From: Desulforhopalus sp.
Lineage (GTDB): Bacteria; Desulfobacterota; Desulfobulbia; Desulfobulbales; Desulfocapsaceae
Length of the DNA stretch: 57,939 nt
NCBI GenBank assembly: GCA_023231425.1
Contig: JALNVI010000012.1
Coordinates: forward strand, 1 to 57,939
Direction of reading: 5' to 3'
Both the position numbers and the translations under genes were made by a program. Shown piece after piece: positions 41,232 through 48,803 of this stretch (positions within the stretch are counted from its first letter, which is position 1; each line of letters begins with the position of its first letter). The notes below the pieces were generated by a model that did no database searches, had not been told where the DNA came from, and was given only the letters and a program-made list of their open reading frames with translations.

Positions 41232-41390
41232 GAACCTTGAATAATTGACCTTTCTTCCAATTTCTTCGTTACAGGTGAAAAATTATATCCACAGGGAGAG
41301 TAGAGTACTCGTAATATCAACCATATAGATGTAGAATATTTTTCTGATGTGCCTCGAATTTGATTGAAATCTCTACGTATTCAAGGCCCC
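41232..41390 (+). mobile_element. Dispersed MITE-like repeat, copy 7 (degenerate)
   Basis: The left end AACCTTGAATAATTGACC and CTTCGTTACAGGTGAAAAA, and the right-half GTGCCTCGAATTTGATTG and TATTCAAGG, are recognisable, but the core is replaced by diverged sequence (CCACAGGGAGAGTAGAG). It lies in the 379-bp gap between the divergent ACT and YhaM-like genes; the rest of the gap shows no gene. Confidence 0.7.
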
Positions 41391-41598
41391 CTCCTGAATA
41401 TTCGCAGAAGAATGGATTTTAAACTGACAATCTCTCATTATGACATTCCGCAGAAAAATGAGCAAGCAGCAAAAATACGTTCGCATGATCCGGTTTTACG
41501 AAGGATGGGTATTTATTTTGTAGTGAGCTGCAATAATTGGTATACTGCCACGTTCAAATGTGCGGTAATTGTGTAATAATGATGGAGCAAAAAGAGTG

Positions 41599-42630
41599 AT
41601 GATGGAAAAGCGGAAATATATTGAATCCCTCAATGAGGGGGAGCAGGTGGATGACCTCTTTATGGTCAAGGCAGCGCAGCTCAGTACCACCCGCGCCGGC
41701 AAGTCGTGGCTCCGTCTTGAGTTGATGGATAAAACCGGGGAGATCTCCGCTCCGGTGTGGGAAAATGCCGAGGGGGCAGCTGAAATCTGTCGTCCGGGAA
41801 CGGCTCTGCGCTGCGCCGGACAGATTGGTTCCTGGCAGGGAAGCCTGCGCTTTGACCTTAAACAGTTTGCCGTTGTTTTGCCCTCTGAGGTAGAACTCTC
41901 CGCCTTTCTTCCCGCCACCCGTGCCTGTCGGCGCGAGCTGGCGCGGGACCTGCAAAAATTGCTGGTCAGTGTGGAAGATGAGTCCCTGAGTGAACTCCTC
42001 AAACAGTTTTTCGGTCCTGGGCCCATGTATGACGCCTTCAAGATTGCCCCTGCAGCCAAAGGAGTACACCATGCCTGCGTCGGCGGTCTGCTGGAACACA
42101 GCCTCTCCGTGGCAAAGGTGGTGGAGATGCTCACCGGGCACTATCCCGGGATCAACCGTGACCTCGTCGTCAGCGGGGCGTTGCTGCACGATATCGGCAA
42201 GATGCGGGAGATGGGTTTTGAGGGCGCGGTGGTACTCTATACCGCTGAAGGGAGACTCAAAGGGCATATCACCATCGGTATTGAGATGATTGGAGAGGCG
42301 GTGGCGAAATTGAAGAATTTCCCAAGGGAGACCCTCAACCAGCTGCAGCATCTGATCCTCAGTCACCACGGGCGCAATGAATTTGGTTCACCGGTGGTGC
42401 CGATGACTCCGGAGGCCTTTCTGCTCAGCATGGCTGATGAGCTCGACGCAAGGATGAACATGATTGAGAATCTACGGGTCAAACTCGATAGCGGTGTCTG
42501 GACGATCACCGAATATCAGCGGTTGCTGGAACGCTATCTTTACCTCAGTGGTTACGAAAAACAGCCCGGGGAGGAGGAAAATCAACCACGCCGCAATCAG
42601 CCCTCTCTTTTTGATAACGAGCTCTTTTGA
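41599..42630 (+). CDS. HD-domain 3'-5' exoribonuclease, YhaM-like
   Basis: The 343-residue protein has an N-terminal OB-fold (about 10-95, with KSWLRLELMDKTGEI) and a C-terminal HD phosphohydrolase domain with HHACVGGLLEHSLSVAK, LLHDIGKM (His-Asp metal pair) and LILSHHG. This two-domain order matches YhaM, a 3'-to-5' exonuclease acting on RNA and DNA. The ATG at 41599 follows GGAG and precedes a second in-frame ATG. Its TGA overlaps the holB ATG, placing it first in a five-gene operon with holB, PSP1, metG and yggT. Confidence 0.85.
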   Translation: MMEKRKYIESLNEGEQVDDLFMVKAAQLSTTRAGKSWLRLELMDKTGEISAPVWENAEGAAEICRPGTALRCAGQIGSWQGSLRFDLKQFAVVLPSEVELSAFLPATRACRRELARDLQKLLVSVEDESLSELLKQFFGPGPMYDAFKIAPAAKGVHHACVGGLLEHSLSVAKVVEMLTGHYPGINRDLVVSGALLHDIGKMREMGFEGAVVLYTAEGRLKGHITIGIEMIGEAVAKLKNFPRETLNQLQHLILSHHGRNEFGSPVVPMTPEAFLLSMADELDARMNMIENLRVKLDSGVWTITEYQRLLERYLYLSGYEKQPGEEENQPRRNQPSLFDNELF

Positions 42631-43625
42631 TGAAAAGTGAGGTAATTCGCTACAGCTGCCTCAAGGGGCAGGGGCGGGCGAAGAGACTGCTCCGTCGCAG
42701 TGTGATCAGCGGCCGGTTGCCCCACGGCTGTCTCTTCCGCGGGCCGGAGGGGGTGGGGAAGACCCTTTTTGCCCGGGGGCTTGCCGCTGCCCTGAATTGC
42801 CAGGCAGAAGGGCGCAAAGATCTTCTCGAGGCCTGCGGGGAGTGTACTTCCTGCCGTAAATATGCCAGTGGAAACCATCCCGACTTTATGCTGATCCAGC
42901 CCCGGGGTGCGGGAATCAAGGTGGACCAGGTGCGGGAGATGATTACTTCTCTTGAGTATCCGCCTTTCGAGGCGAAGGTGCGGGTGGTGGTGATGGAGGA
43001 TGTTCATGTCATGACCACCCAGGCGGCCAACGCCCTGCTGAAAACCCTGGAAGAACCGCGTCCCGGCAACCTGCTGGTACTCACTGCCGACTCTTCAAGG
43101 GATTTGCTGGCAACTATCGTTTCTCGCTGTCAGACCATCTCCTTTACTCCGCTGAGTCTTGAGGATACGGTGGATATTCTGCAGGAGAAGCATGGGCTGG
43201 AGCGGGCTGAAGCGGAGTTGCTGGCGCGGCTTGCCGAAGGCAGTCCCGGCCGGGCTCTCACCCTGCGCACATTTGAGATTGTTCCCCTGTGGGCAGAGCT
43301 GGTGGAGTTTTTGTCTGACCCGGAAAAACGGGGCGACCTCCATCTTCTTGATTTACTTGATTTTGCCGCACGGATGGCTGAGTTGAAAGGTGAACTGGAT
43401 GAACTCTTTGCGCTGTTGCGCAGGTGGCTGCGAGATCTGCTGCTTGACGACAGGGCGTCCCTTTCTCTCTACCGCCCGGCGGGAGAGGGGGGAACGGATA
43501 AAAGGTGGAACTCCGAAAGGTTGTCTGCTAAAATGCGGGCACTTGAGCGGGCCGAACAGCAGCTTGTGCGAAATTGTAATCGCGCGCTGGTCTGTGAAAT
43601 TCTGCTTTTCAATCTGCAGGCGTAA
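42630..43625 (+). CDS. holB: DNA polymerase III delta' subunit
   Basis: Delta' is part of the clamp loader that opens and loads the beta clamp. The 331-residue product has an AAA+ domain with Walker A GPEGVGKTLFARGLA, a zinc module (CQAEGRKDLLEACGECTSC), the DVHVMTTQAANALLKTLEEP region and the SRC motif (TIVSRCQTISF). Translation starts in ATGA overlapping the upstream gene. Weak conservation of the C-terminal collar domain is normal. Downstream is the PSP1-domain gene, a frequent neighbour of holB in many bacteria. Confidence 0.92.
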   Translation: MKSEVIRYSCLKGQGRAKRLLRRSVISGRLPHGCLFRGPEGVGKTLFARGLAAALNCQAEGRKDLLEACGECTSCRKYASGNHPDFMLIQPRGAGIKVDQVREMITSLEYPPFEAKVRVVVMEDVHVMTTQAANALLKTLEEPRPGNLLVLTADSSRDLLATIVSRCQTISFTPLSLEDTVDILQEKHGLERAEAELLARLAEGSPGRALTLRTFEIVPLWAELVEFLSDPEKRGDLHLLDLLDFAARMAELKGELDELFALLRRWLRDLLLDDRASLSLYRPAGEGGTDKRWNSERLSAKMRALERAEQQLVRNCNRALVCEILLFNLQA

Positions 43626-43673
43626 ACGATGCGAGTGCAATTGCCTGTCTGCAGAACATAAAAAGATGATGAA

Positions 43674-44654
43674 ATGACCGTTGACATAATAAAAGAAAAC
43701 AAAAAAAACGACAGGACATCAACGTTTTTTCGCGTGCAGCAGCGTCCGGAAAGTCCCTGGACAACCGTCTCCAGCAGTCTCTCTGAACTACCGGCAGGTA
43801 CGGTGGTGATGATGCAGACCGACCACGGTCTTGAGCCGGCGACGGTAATGAAACTTGCTCCCATCTCTCTCTGTGAGCACGGGCCCATAAAAACTGAGAT
43901 GGAGATTGTTTCCATCGCCGATGAAGATGAGATTCACGGCTACAGTGCTCTTTTGTTGAGTGAGGGGGAGGCCTGTGGTGTCTGCCTGCGGCTGGTGGCG
44001 AAACATCATCTGGTGATGAAGCTGGTGCGGGTGGAGAAGTTCTACGGTGGTGGGAAGATGATCTTCTACTTTACCGCCGAGAATCGGGTTGATTTCCGCG
44101 GGCTGGTGAAAGATCTTGTGCAGGAGTATCGCACCCGAATCGAGATGCGTCAAGTGGGGGTTCGGCATGAGACGCGGATGTTGGGAGGTATCGGCATCTG
44201 CGGTCGAGAATTCTGCTGCAGCGGTCATCTGAAGAACTTTTCCTCTGTCTCTATCAAGATGGCCAAGGAACAGGATCTGCCTCTGAATCCCAATAAAATT
44301 TCCGGTGTCTGTAACCGCCTCTTTTGCTGTCTTACCCATGAATACAGCAGTTACAAAAAGGAGCGGCGGAAGATGCCCCGCCCCGGTCGGCGAATACTTC
44401 TTGGCGATGAACAGTTCCTTATCCGCCGGCAGAATGTTCTGTGCGGTTCAGTGCTGGCGGAAAATTCCTCTGGTGAAGAGGTTTCTCTCAGTCGGGAGCA
44501 GTGGGAAGAGGCCGCCCCCGTGAAGGGGAAAGTGGAGAGCCGTGACGGTGATACAAAACGCCAGGGCCACACTTATCCCCATGGTGGAGAAAAACAAAAA
44601 CACGTTAAACAGGGCGCGCGGGAGACCGACGCTGAAGGAAAGCAGAAAAAGTAA
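43674..44654 (+). CDS. PSP1-domain protein (YaaT/stage 0 sporulation family homologue)
   Basis: The 326-residue protein has the PSP1 domain, with YTAENRVDFRGLVKDL, RIEMRQVGVRHETR, GGIGICGREFCCS and NKISGVCNRLFCCLTHE, the Cys pairs being invariant. In Firmicutes YaaT works with YlbF/YmcA on RNA processing and phosphorelay control; outside sporulators the role is unclear. A basic low-complexity tail (about 285-326) ends the protein. Its stop overlaps the metG start in TAATG. The Shine-Dalgarno is weak. Position between holB and metG matches the conserved gene order in this phylum and others. Confidence 0.88.
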   Translation: MTVDIIKENKKNDRTSTFFRVQQRPESPWTTVSSSLSELPAGTVVMMQTDHGLEPATVMKLAPISLCEHGPIKTEMEIVSIADEDEIHGYSALLLSEGEACGVCLRLVAKHHLVMKLVRVEKFYGGGKMIFYFTAENRVDFRGLVKDLVQEYRTRIEMRQVGVRHETRMLGGIGICGREFCCSGHLKNFSSVSIKMAKEQDLPLNPNKISGVCNRLFCCLTHEYSSYKKERRKMPRPGRRILLGDEQFLIRRQNVLCGSVLAENSSGEEVSLSREQWEEAAPVKGKVESRDGDTKRQGHTYPHGGEKQKHVKQGARETDAEGKQKK

Positions 44655-46591
44655 TGACGACCTATATCACGACCCCCATATACTATGTTAACGCGCAGCC
44701 CCATCTGGGGCACGCCTACACCACTATCGTTGCCGATACCTACAGTCGCTTCCGGCGGCTCTGTGATGCCCCGGTACGCTTCCAGACTGGAACCGACGAA
44801 CACGGGGAAAAGATTGTAGAGGCAGCGGAAAAAGAGGGCGCGACCCCGAAAGAGTATGTGGATCGTATCAGCGCAATGTTCCGGGAGACATGGCCTGTTC
44901 TTGATGTCAAACCCGATCGCTGTATTCGCACCACCGATCCTGACCATATTGCCAATGTGCAGCGGATTCTTTCCGAGGTGCATGAGCGCGGTGATATCTA
45001 CTTCAGTAAATATACAGGCCTCTACTGTCGGGGGTGTGAACGGTACTTGACCGAAAAAGAGCTGGTGAACGGCTGCTGCCCTGACCATAAAGTTCCTCCG
45101 GTGGAGATCGCCGAGGAGAACTACTTCTTCCGCATGTCGAAATATCAGCAGCAGCTCATTGACCACATTAACACGCACCCGGATTTTATTACTCCCGAAC
45201 GTTACCGCAACGAGGTGCTCTCCTTTCTCTCTGAACCGCTGGAAGACCTCTGCATTTCCCGTCCGAAGAGTCGTCTCACCTGGGGAATTGAGCTGCCGTT
45301 TGACAAAAAATTCGTGACGTATGTCTGGTTTGATGCCCTGATAAACTATCTCACCGGCATAGGTTATCCTGACGGCGAGCATTTTGAGGAGTACTGGGCG
45401 GTGGCGGAACATCTGATCGCCAAGGATATTCTGAAACCCCATGCCATCTACTGGCCGACGATGATCCTTTCCATGGGGCTGCCGCTGTATAAAAAATTGC
45501 ACGTCCACGGTTTCTGGAACGTGGATGATACCAAAATGAGCAAGAGCCTTGGCAATGTGGTGCGCCCGAGGGAACTGGCTGCAGAATACGGTGTGGATAC
45601 ACTGCGTTACTTCATCCTGAGGGATATGAGCTTTGGGCTGGACTCTTCCTTCAATGCGGGGCTGATCACCACCCGCTATAATTCTGACCTCGCCAATGAC
45701 CTCGGGAATCTTTTCAGCCGGGCGCTGGCGATGGTGAAGAAGTACCGTAACGGGGTTGTGCCGCAGCCTGGTGAGCCGGGGGAACTGGAAGCAGGTCTTG
45801 CCGACGCGGCCTCAACGATGCTGGAAAAATATCGACGGGAGATGAATGGCTTCCGCTTTCACAGAGCGCTTGCCGATGTCTGGGCTTTTGTCGCCCTTGC
45901 TAATAAATATATCGTTGCCTGTGAGCCATGGGCGCTGGCGAAGGATGATGAAGCTGGTGCGACCCGCCTTGATACTGTCCTCTACACCATCCTTGAGAGC
46001 CTGCGTCTGCTCACCCTCGTGCTGCGGCCGGTAATGCCCGGTGCCGCAGCGAAGATGGCCGCCGCCCTCAACTTGCAGGAGGGCGAGCTGGCATCTCTTG
46101 ATTCTGCCGGAAACTGGGGTGGGCTGATCGCAGGGACCGTCCTCGTTGAACTGCCGAATCTTTTTCCCCGTCTCACAACGGAAAAGAAAGAGCAGCCGGC
46201 CGGGAAGGAACACAAAGGGAAAAAAGAGAAAAAACAGCAGGCGGACAAGGCCGACGACGCTTTTGTCACCTTCGAGGATTTTAAGAAGATTGATCTGCGC
46301 GTGGCGGAGATTATCAGTGCTGAACCGATCAAGGGCTCCGACCGCCTCCTGCGTCTGCAGGTCAGGGCACCGGAAGAGCGCACTATTGTTGCAGGGATTG
46401 CAGAACACTATCGAGTGGAGGATCTGCCAGGGAAAGAGGTGATCATTGTTGCCAACCTCAAGCCTGCAAAAGTGATGGGGGTGATGAGTGAAGGAATGGT
46501 GCTTGCCGCAAAAGAGAAGGGGGACGACGGCGATCGCCTGCTGCTCTCCTCAGTGGATGGAAAAATTACCCCGGGAAGCGGGGTTGCTTAA
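44654..46591 (+). CDS. metG: Methionyl-tRNA synthetase
   Basis: The class I synthetase charges tRNAMet. The 645-residue product has the HIGH-like PHLGHAYTTI, a zinc knuckle (CRGC and CCPDH), the KMSKS loop in DTKMSKSLGN, the anticodon-binding helical domain, and a C-terminal tRNA-binding OB domain (from about 535, DFKKIDLRVAEIIS and LKPAKVMGVMSEGM), linked by a Lys/Gln-rich stretch around 510-530. It overlaps the PSP1 gene by one base and is followed after 16 bp by yggT. Confidence 0.96.
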   Translation: MTTYITTPIYYVNAQPHLGHAYTTIVADTYSRFRRLCDAPVRFQTGTDEHGEKIVEAAEKEGATPKEYVDRISAMFRETWPVLDVKPDRCIRTTDPDHIANVQRILSEVHERGDIYFSKYTGLYCRGCERYLTEKELVNGCCPDHKVPPVEIAEENYFFRMSKYQQQLIDHINTHPDFITPERYRNEVLSFLSEPLEDLCISRPKSRLTWGIELPFDKKFVTYVWFDALINYLTGIGYPDGEHFEEYWAVAEHLIAKDILKPHAIYWPTMILSMGLPLYKKLHVHGFWNVDDTKMSKSLGNVVRPRELAAEYGVDTLRYFILRDMSFGLDSSFNAGLITTRYNSDLANDLGNLFSRALAMVKKYRNGVVPQPGEPGELEAGLADAASTMLEKYRREMNGFRFHRALADVWAFVALANKYIVACEPWALAKDDEAGATRLDTVLYTILESLRLLTLVLRPVMPGAAAKMAAALNLQEGELASLDSAGNWGGLIAGTVLVELPNLFPRLTTEKKEQPAGKEHKGKKEKKQQADKADDAFVTFEDFKKIDLRVAEIISAEPIKGSDRLLRLQVRAPEERTIVAGIAEHYRVEDLPGKEVIIVANLKPAKVMGVMSEGMVLAAKEKGDDGDRLLLSSVDGKITPGSGVA

Positions 46592-46607
46592 CTCTTAAAG
46601 GGATAAA

Positions 46608-46913
46608 ATGACTCTTTTTCAAAACTTTTTTTCAGCAATTGCTACAATAATTAACCTCGTATTGCAGCTTTATATGTGGATTGTCATCGGGCGGGCAGTG
46701 ATCTCCTGGGTTAATCCTGATCCGCGCAATCCGGCGGTGCAGTTTCTCTACCGGGTAACGGAACCGGCGCTGGCGTGGATCCGCCGGTATATCCCGCCCA
46801 TGCAGGGTCTTGATCTGTCCCCTTTTGTACTTATTCTCGCCATCATTTTTTTACAGAGATTCCTTGTCCCGACCTTGATGCAGCTTAGCGGGACACCGGC
46901 GTATCTGCCATAA
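46608..46913 (+). CDS. YggT-family membrane protein
   Basis: The 101-residue protein has two hydrophobic segments around a conserved loop: LYMWIVIGRAVISWVNPDP, then a TEPALAWIRRYIPP-like segment and LILAIIFLQRFLV. YggT proteins are small inner-membrane proteins of uncertain function, often beside division or DUF167 genes, and linked to osmotic stress and to SecYEG in some bacteria. Here the DUF167 gene lies 600 bp downstream, beyond a decayed stretch and repeat copy 8. AAAGGGAT precedes the ATG. Confidence 0.88.
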   Translation: MTLFQNFFSAIATIINLVLQLYMWIVIGRAVISWVNPDPRNPAVQFLYRVTEPALAWIRRYIPPMQGLDLSPFVLILAIIFLQRFLVPTLMQLSGTPAYLP

Positions 46914-47011
46914 TGATGCAGTGAAAACACTCATTGCAGACTGATACTCTTGAGTTCAACGGTTCGAGATGGCATGGACTTTGGCCTCAAAGCCCTTGCC
47001 GGGAGAGATGA

Positions 47012-47122
47012 GGTCCAGATTGTCTGCAGGAAGGGGAGCGCAGGCAGTTCAACGAGCAGATCCATGAGTTGAAGATGCGGCTCAAATATGCCGAGTCGGT
47101 GGCAGAATCGGTTTCCAGCTAA
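47012..47122 (+). pseudogene. Possible gene remnant (C-terminal coiled-coil tail)
   Basis: An open frame with no start codon, opened by TGA at 47009, reads CLQEGERRQFNEQIHELKM and continues as an amphipathic coiled coil to TAA at 47120. Its position between yggT and the DUF167 gene is where many deltaproteobacterial-type genomes have a divIVA-like gene, so it could be the remnant of one (inference from context only). Upstream in 46914-47011 I see no intact gene. Confidence 0.3.
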
Positions 47123-47135
47123 AACATGTGCTTAT

Positions 47136-47329
47136 GGGGACCTTGAAACAGCTTGTATTTCGTTCATATTCGAGGCCCGGAAGGGAATTTACCGGAGGTA
47201 TAATCTTGATCACGGAGTCTAACGCTTACCTGGAGTATAGCGCTTACCTCGATGTCTCGTTCTTCGCTTTGTCGGAGGATAATTTTTTGACTGTAACAAA
47301 GAAGATGGGCGATTATTCAAGGTACCCTT
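47136..47329 (-). mobile_element. Dispersed MITE-like repeat, copy 8 (two 18-bp units)
   Basis: Reverse orientation, from GGGGACCTTGAAACAGC through CGTTCATATTCGAGGC, GATCACGGAGTCTAACGC, two units, the core CGATGTCTCGTTCTTCGC and the end GATTATTCAAGGTACCC. It is one of the best-preserved copies. Confidence 0.9.
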
Positions 47330-47382
47330 ATATTAATCTCCCAGGCTGGGGAGTTGACCAGAGAGTTTGAGAGGGCTGGAAC

Positions 47383-47517
47383 ATGGTTCACAGCGAAGTG
47401 CAAATGCTTTTTGGAAAACATCTCGTCAGCCTCGACGACTTTGCTGAAGAGTTCTGCGACAGGTATGACTGCGGGAATGATTCCGCTGGAATAAATTCTA
47501 AAGATCTGGTGGTCTGA
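47383..47517 (+). CDS. 44-residue ORF coupled to the DUF167 gene
   Basis: ATG at 47383 has GAGGG 7 nt upstream and its TGA overlaps the next ATG (TGATG). The peptide begins MVHSEVQMLFGKHL and is soluble and acidic, with two Cys. It may be a small coupled protein, or the last exon-like remnant of a longer gene cut by repeat copy 8. I do not recognise it. Confidence 0.4.
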   Translation: MVHSEVQMLFGKHLVSLDDFAEEFCDRYDCGNDSAGINSKDLVV

Positions 47518-47813
47518 TGCCCTGGCTGCGGCAGAAGCATGATGGCAGTCTGCTCCTTGATCTGCACATCCAGCCCGGAGCAAAGAAGAGCCGGGTGGTC
47601 GGGCTTTACGGCGAGCGGCTGAAACTTGCTATCGCAGCACCGCCGGTGGATGGTAAGGCCAACAAAGAAGTGGTGCAATTTATTGTTCAATGCCTTGGCA
47701 TCCGGACCAGGGATGCGATGGTGGTCTCCGGTATGACCTCCCGTCGCAAGACGGTTGAGGTTGGTGGCGTGGATGAAAAGAGAGTTCGGCGGATGCTGGC
47801 AGATTCAGACTGA
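47517..47813 (+). CDS. DUF167 (YggU) family protein
   Basis: The 98-residue protein has the YggU fold pattern: LLLDLHIQPGAKKSRVVG, then LKLAIAAPPVDGKANKEVVQFI and VVSGMTSRRKTVEVGG, with the invariant PGA-K-S and PVDGKAN motifs. Its function is unknown; it commonly sits next to YggT. It is translationally coupled to a 44-residue ORF and lies 72 bp ahead of the TIM-like gene. Confidence 0.9.
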   Translation: MPWLRQKHDGSLLLDLHIQPGAKKSRVVGLYGERLKLAIAAPPVDGKANKEVVQFIVQCLGIRTRDAMVVSGMTSRRKTVEVGGVDEKRVRRMLADSD

Positions 47814-47885
47814 AGAAACAGCCTGCGGTGTCTTTTTGATTTTTTATGAGTTCTCATGAGAGGTTTTTCCTGGAGGTAGAACACC

Positions 47886-48566
47886 ATGAAATATATTGCA
47901 GGTAACTGGAAGAGCAACAAGACGACCACTGAAGGACTTCGCTGGCTTGAGCAGTTTGCTGGAATCTGGCACCCGGTAAAAGATCTCTCCGTGGTTCTTG
48001 CCCCACCGATGGTCAGCATCGAAAGCCTTGCCGCTGAGGTGAAGCGTCTCAGGCTGGAGCATTTTTCCTTTGCTGCTCAGGATATCTCCCCGTTTCCACG
48101 AGGGAGTTATACTGGTGCCGTGGCTGCTGACCTGCTTAAGGGAACAGTGCAATATGCCATTGTTGGACACAATGAACGGCGCAGGTATTTTCAGGAGAGT
48201 GTACAGGATGCTCTGAACAAAGCTGTTGAGGCGGTGGATGCGGGGATTGTTCCCCTGGTCTGTGTTGCGGATGTTGCTGAGGTCTCCCGGCTCTCATCAC
48301 TGGCTGATCTTAGTGGCAGGGTGATGCTCGCATATACCCCGACTGATCCGGCGGTCTCCGGGCTCCCTGAATCGGCAGAGAAAATTATCGCAATGGTGAC
48401 CCGTATGAAGCGTGCTGTTCCCGGTGCAACCATTCTTTACGGTGGTGCGGTGACCGGGAAAAACGCTGCGGAGTTGCTTGCAGTGGATGGTATTGGCGGG
48501 TTGTTTGTCGGCAAGGCCAGTCTTGATCCTGCAAATTTTGCTGCGGTTTGTGCCGCTGCGGCGTAA
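47886..48566 (+). CDS. Triosephosphate-isomerase-like protein lacking the catalytic glutamate
   Basis: The 226-residue protein is about 25 residues shorter than normal TIM. It keeps Asn7 and Lys9 (AGNWKSN), His95 and Glu97 (VGHNERR), and phosphate-site motifs YGGAV (185-189) and GLFVGKASL. The expected AYEPVW with the catalytic base is instead AYTPTDP: Thr151 (codon ACC) replaces Glu, and loop 6 is altered (PAVSG). Normal isomerase activity is therefore doubtful. It may bind a sugar phosphate without isomerising it, have a different activity, or regulate. A true tpiA is presumably elsewhere. GGAGG precedes the ATG. Confidence 0.85.
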   Translation: MKYIAGNWKSNKTTTEGLRWLEQFAGIWHPVKDLSVVLAPPMVSIESLAAEVKRLRLEHFSFAAQDISPFPRGSYTGAVAADLLKGTVQYAIVGHNERRRYFQESVQDALNKAVEAVDAGIVPLVCVADVAEVSRLSSLADLSGRVMLAYTPTDPAVSGLPESAEKIIAMVTRMKRAVPGATILYGGAVTGKNAAELLAVDGIGGLFVGKASLDPANFAAVCAAAA

Positions 48567-48622
48567 AAGCATCCGACAAAGGGGATCCCCGGGAGAAGTG
48601 CCTTTCTGCCTGCATCGTTGTT

Positions 48623-48795
48623 TTAAGGGTGCCTTGAATAATCTTGTATTTTGTTCATATTCGAGGCACAGGAAAAAATTTACCACAGGTATATGTCTGA
48701 TATCTCGACGTCTCGTTCCTCGCTTTGTCGGAGGATAAATTTTTGACTGTAACGAAGAAGATGGACGGAAGACTGATTATTCAAGGTACCCTTAA
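48623..48795 (-). mobile_element. Dispersed MITE-like repeat, copy 9 (20-bp terminal inverted repeats)
   Basis: Left TTAAGGGTGCCTTGAATAAT and right ATTATTCAAGGTACCCTTAA are complementary at 19 of 20 positions, the longest termini in the window. The core CTCGACGTCTCGTTCCTCGC is present with no 18-bp unit. It lies between convergent genes and ends 8 bp from the UbiB stop. Confidence 0.9.
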
Positions 48796-48803
48796 GAGTC
48801 CCC

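Noticed and set aside
46955..46980. tRNA-like GGTTCGA motif downstream of yggT
   Set aside because: No acceptor or anticodon stem can be formed around it.
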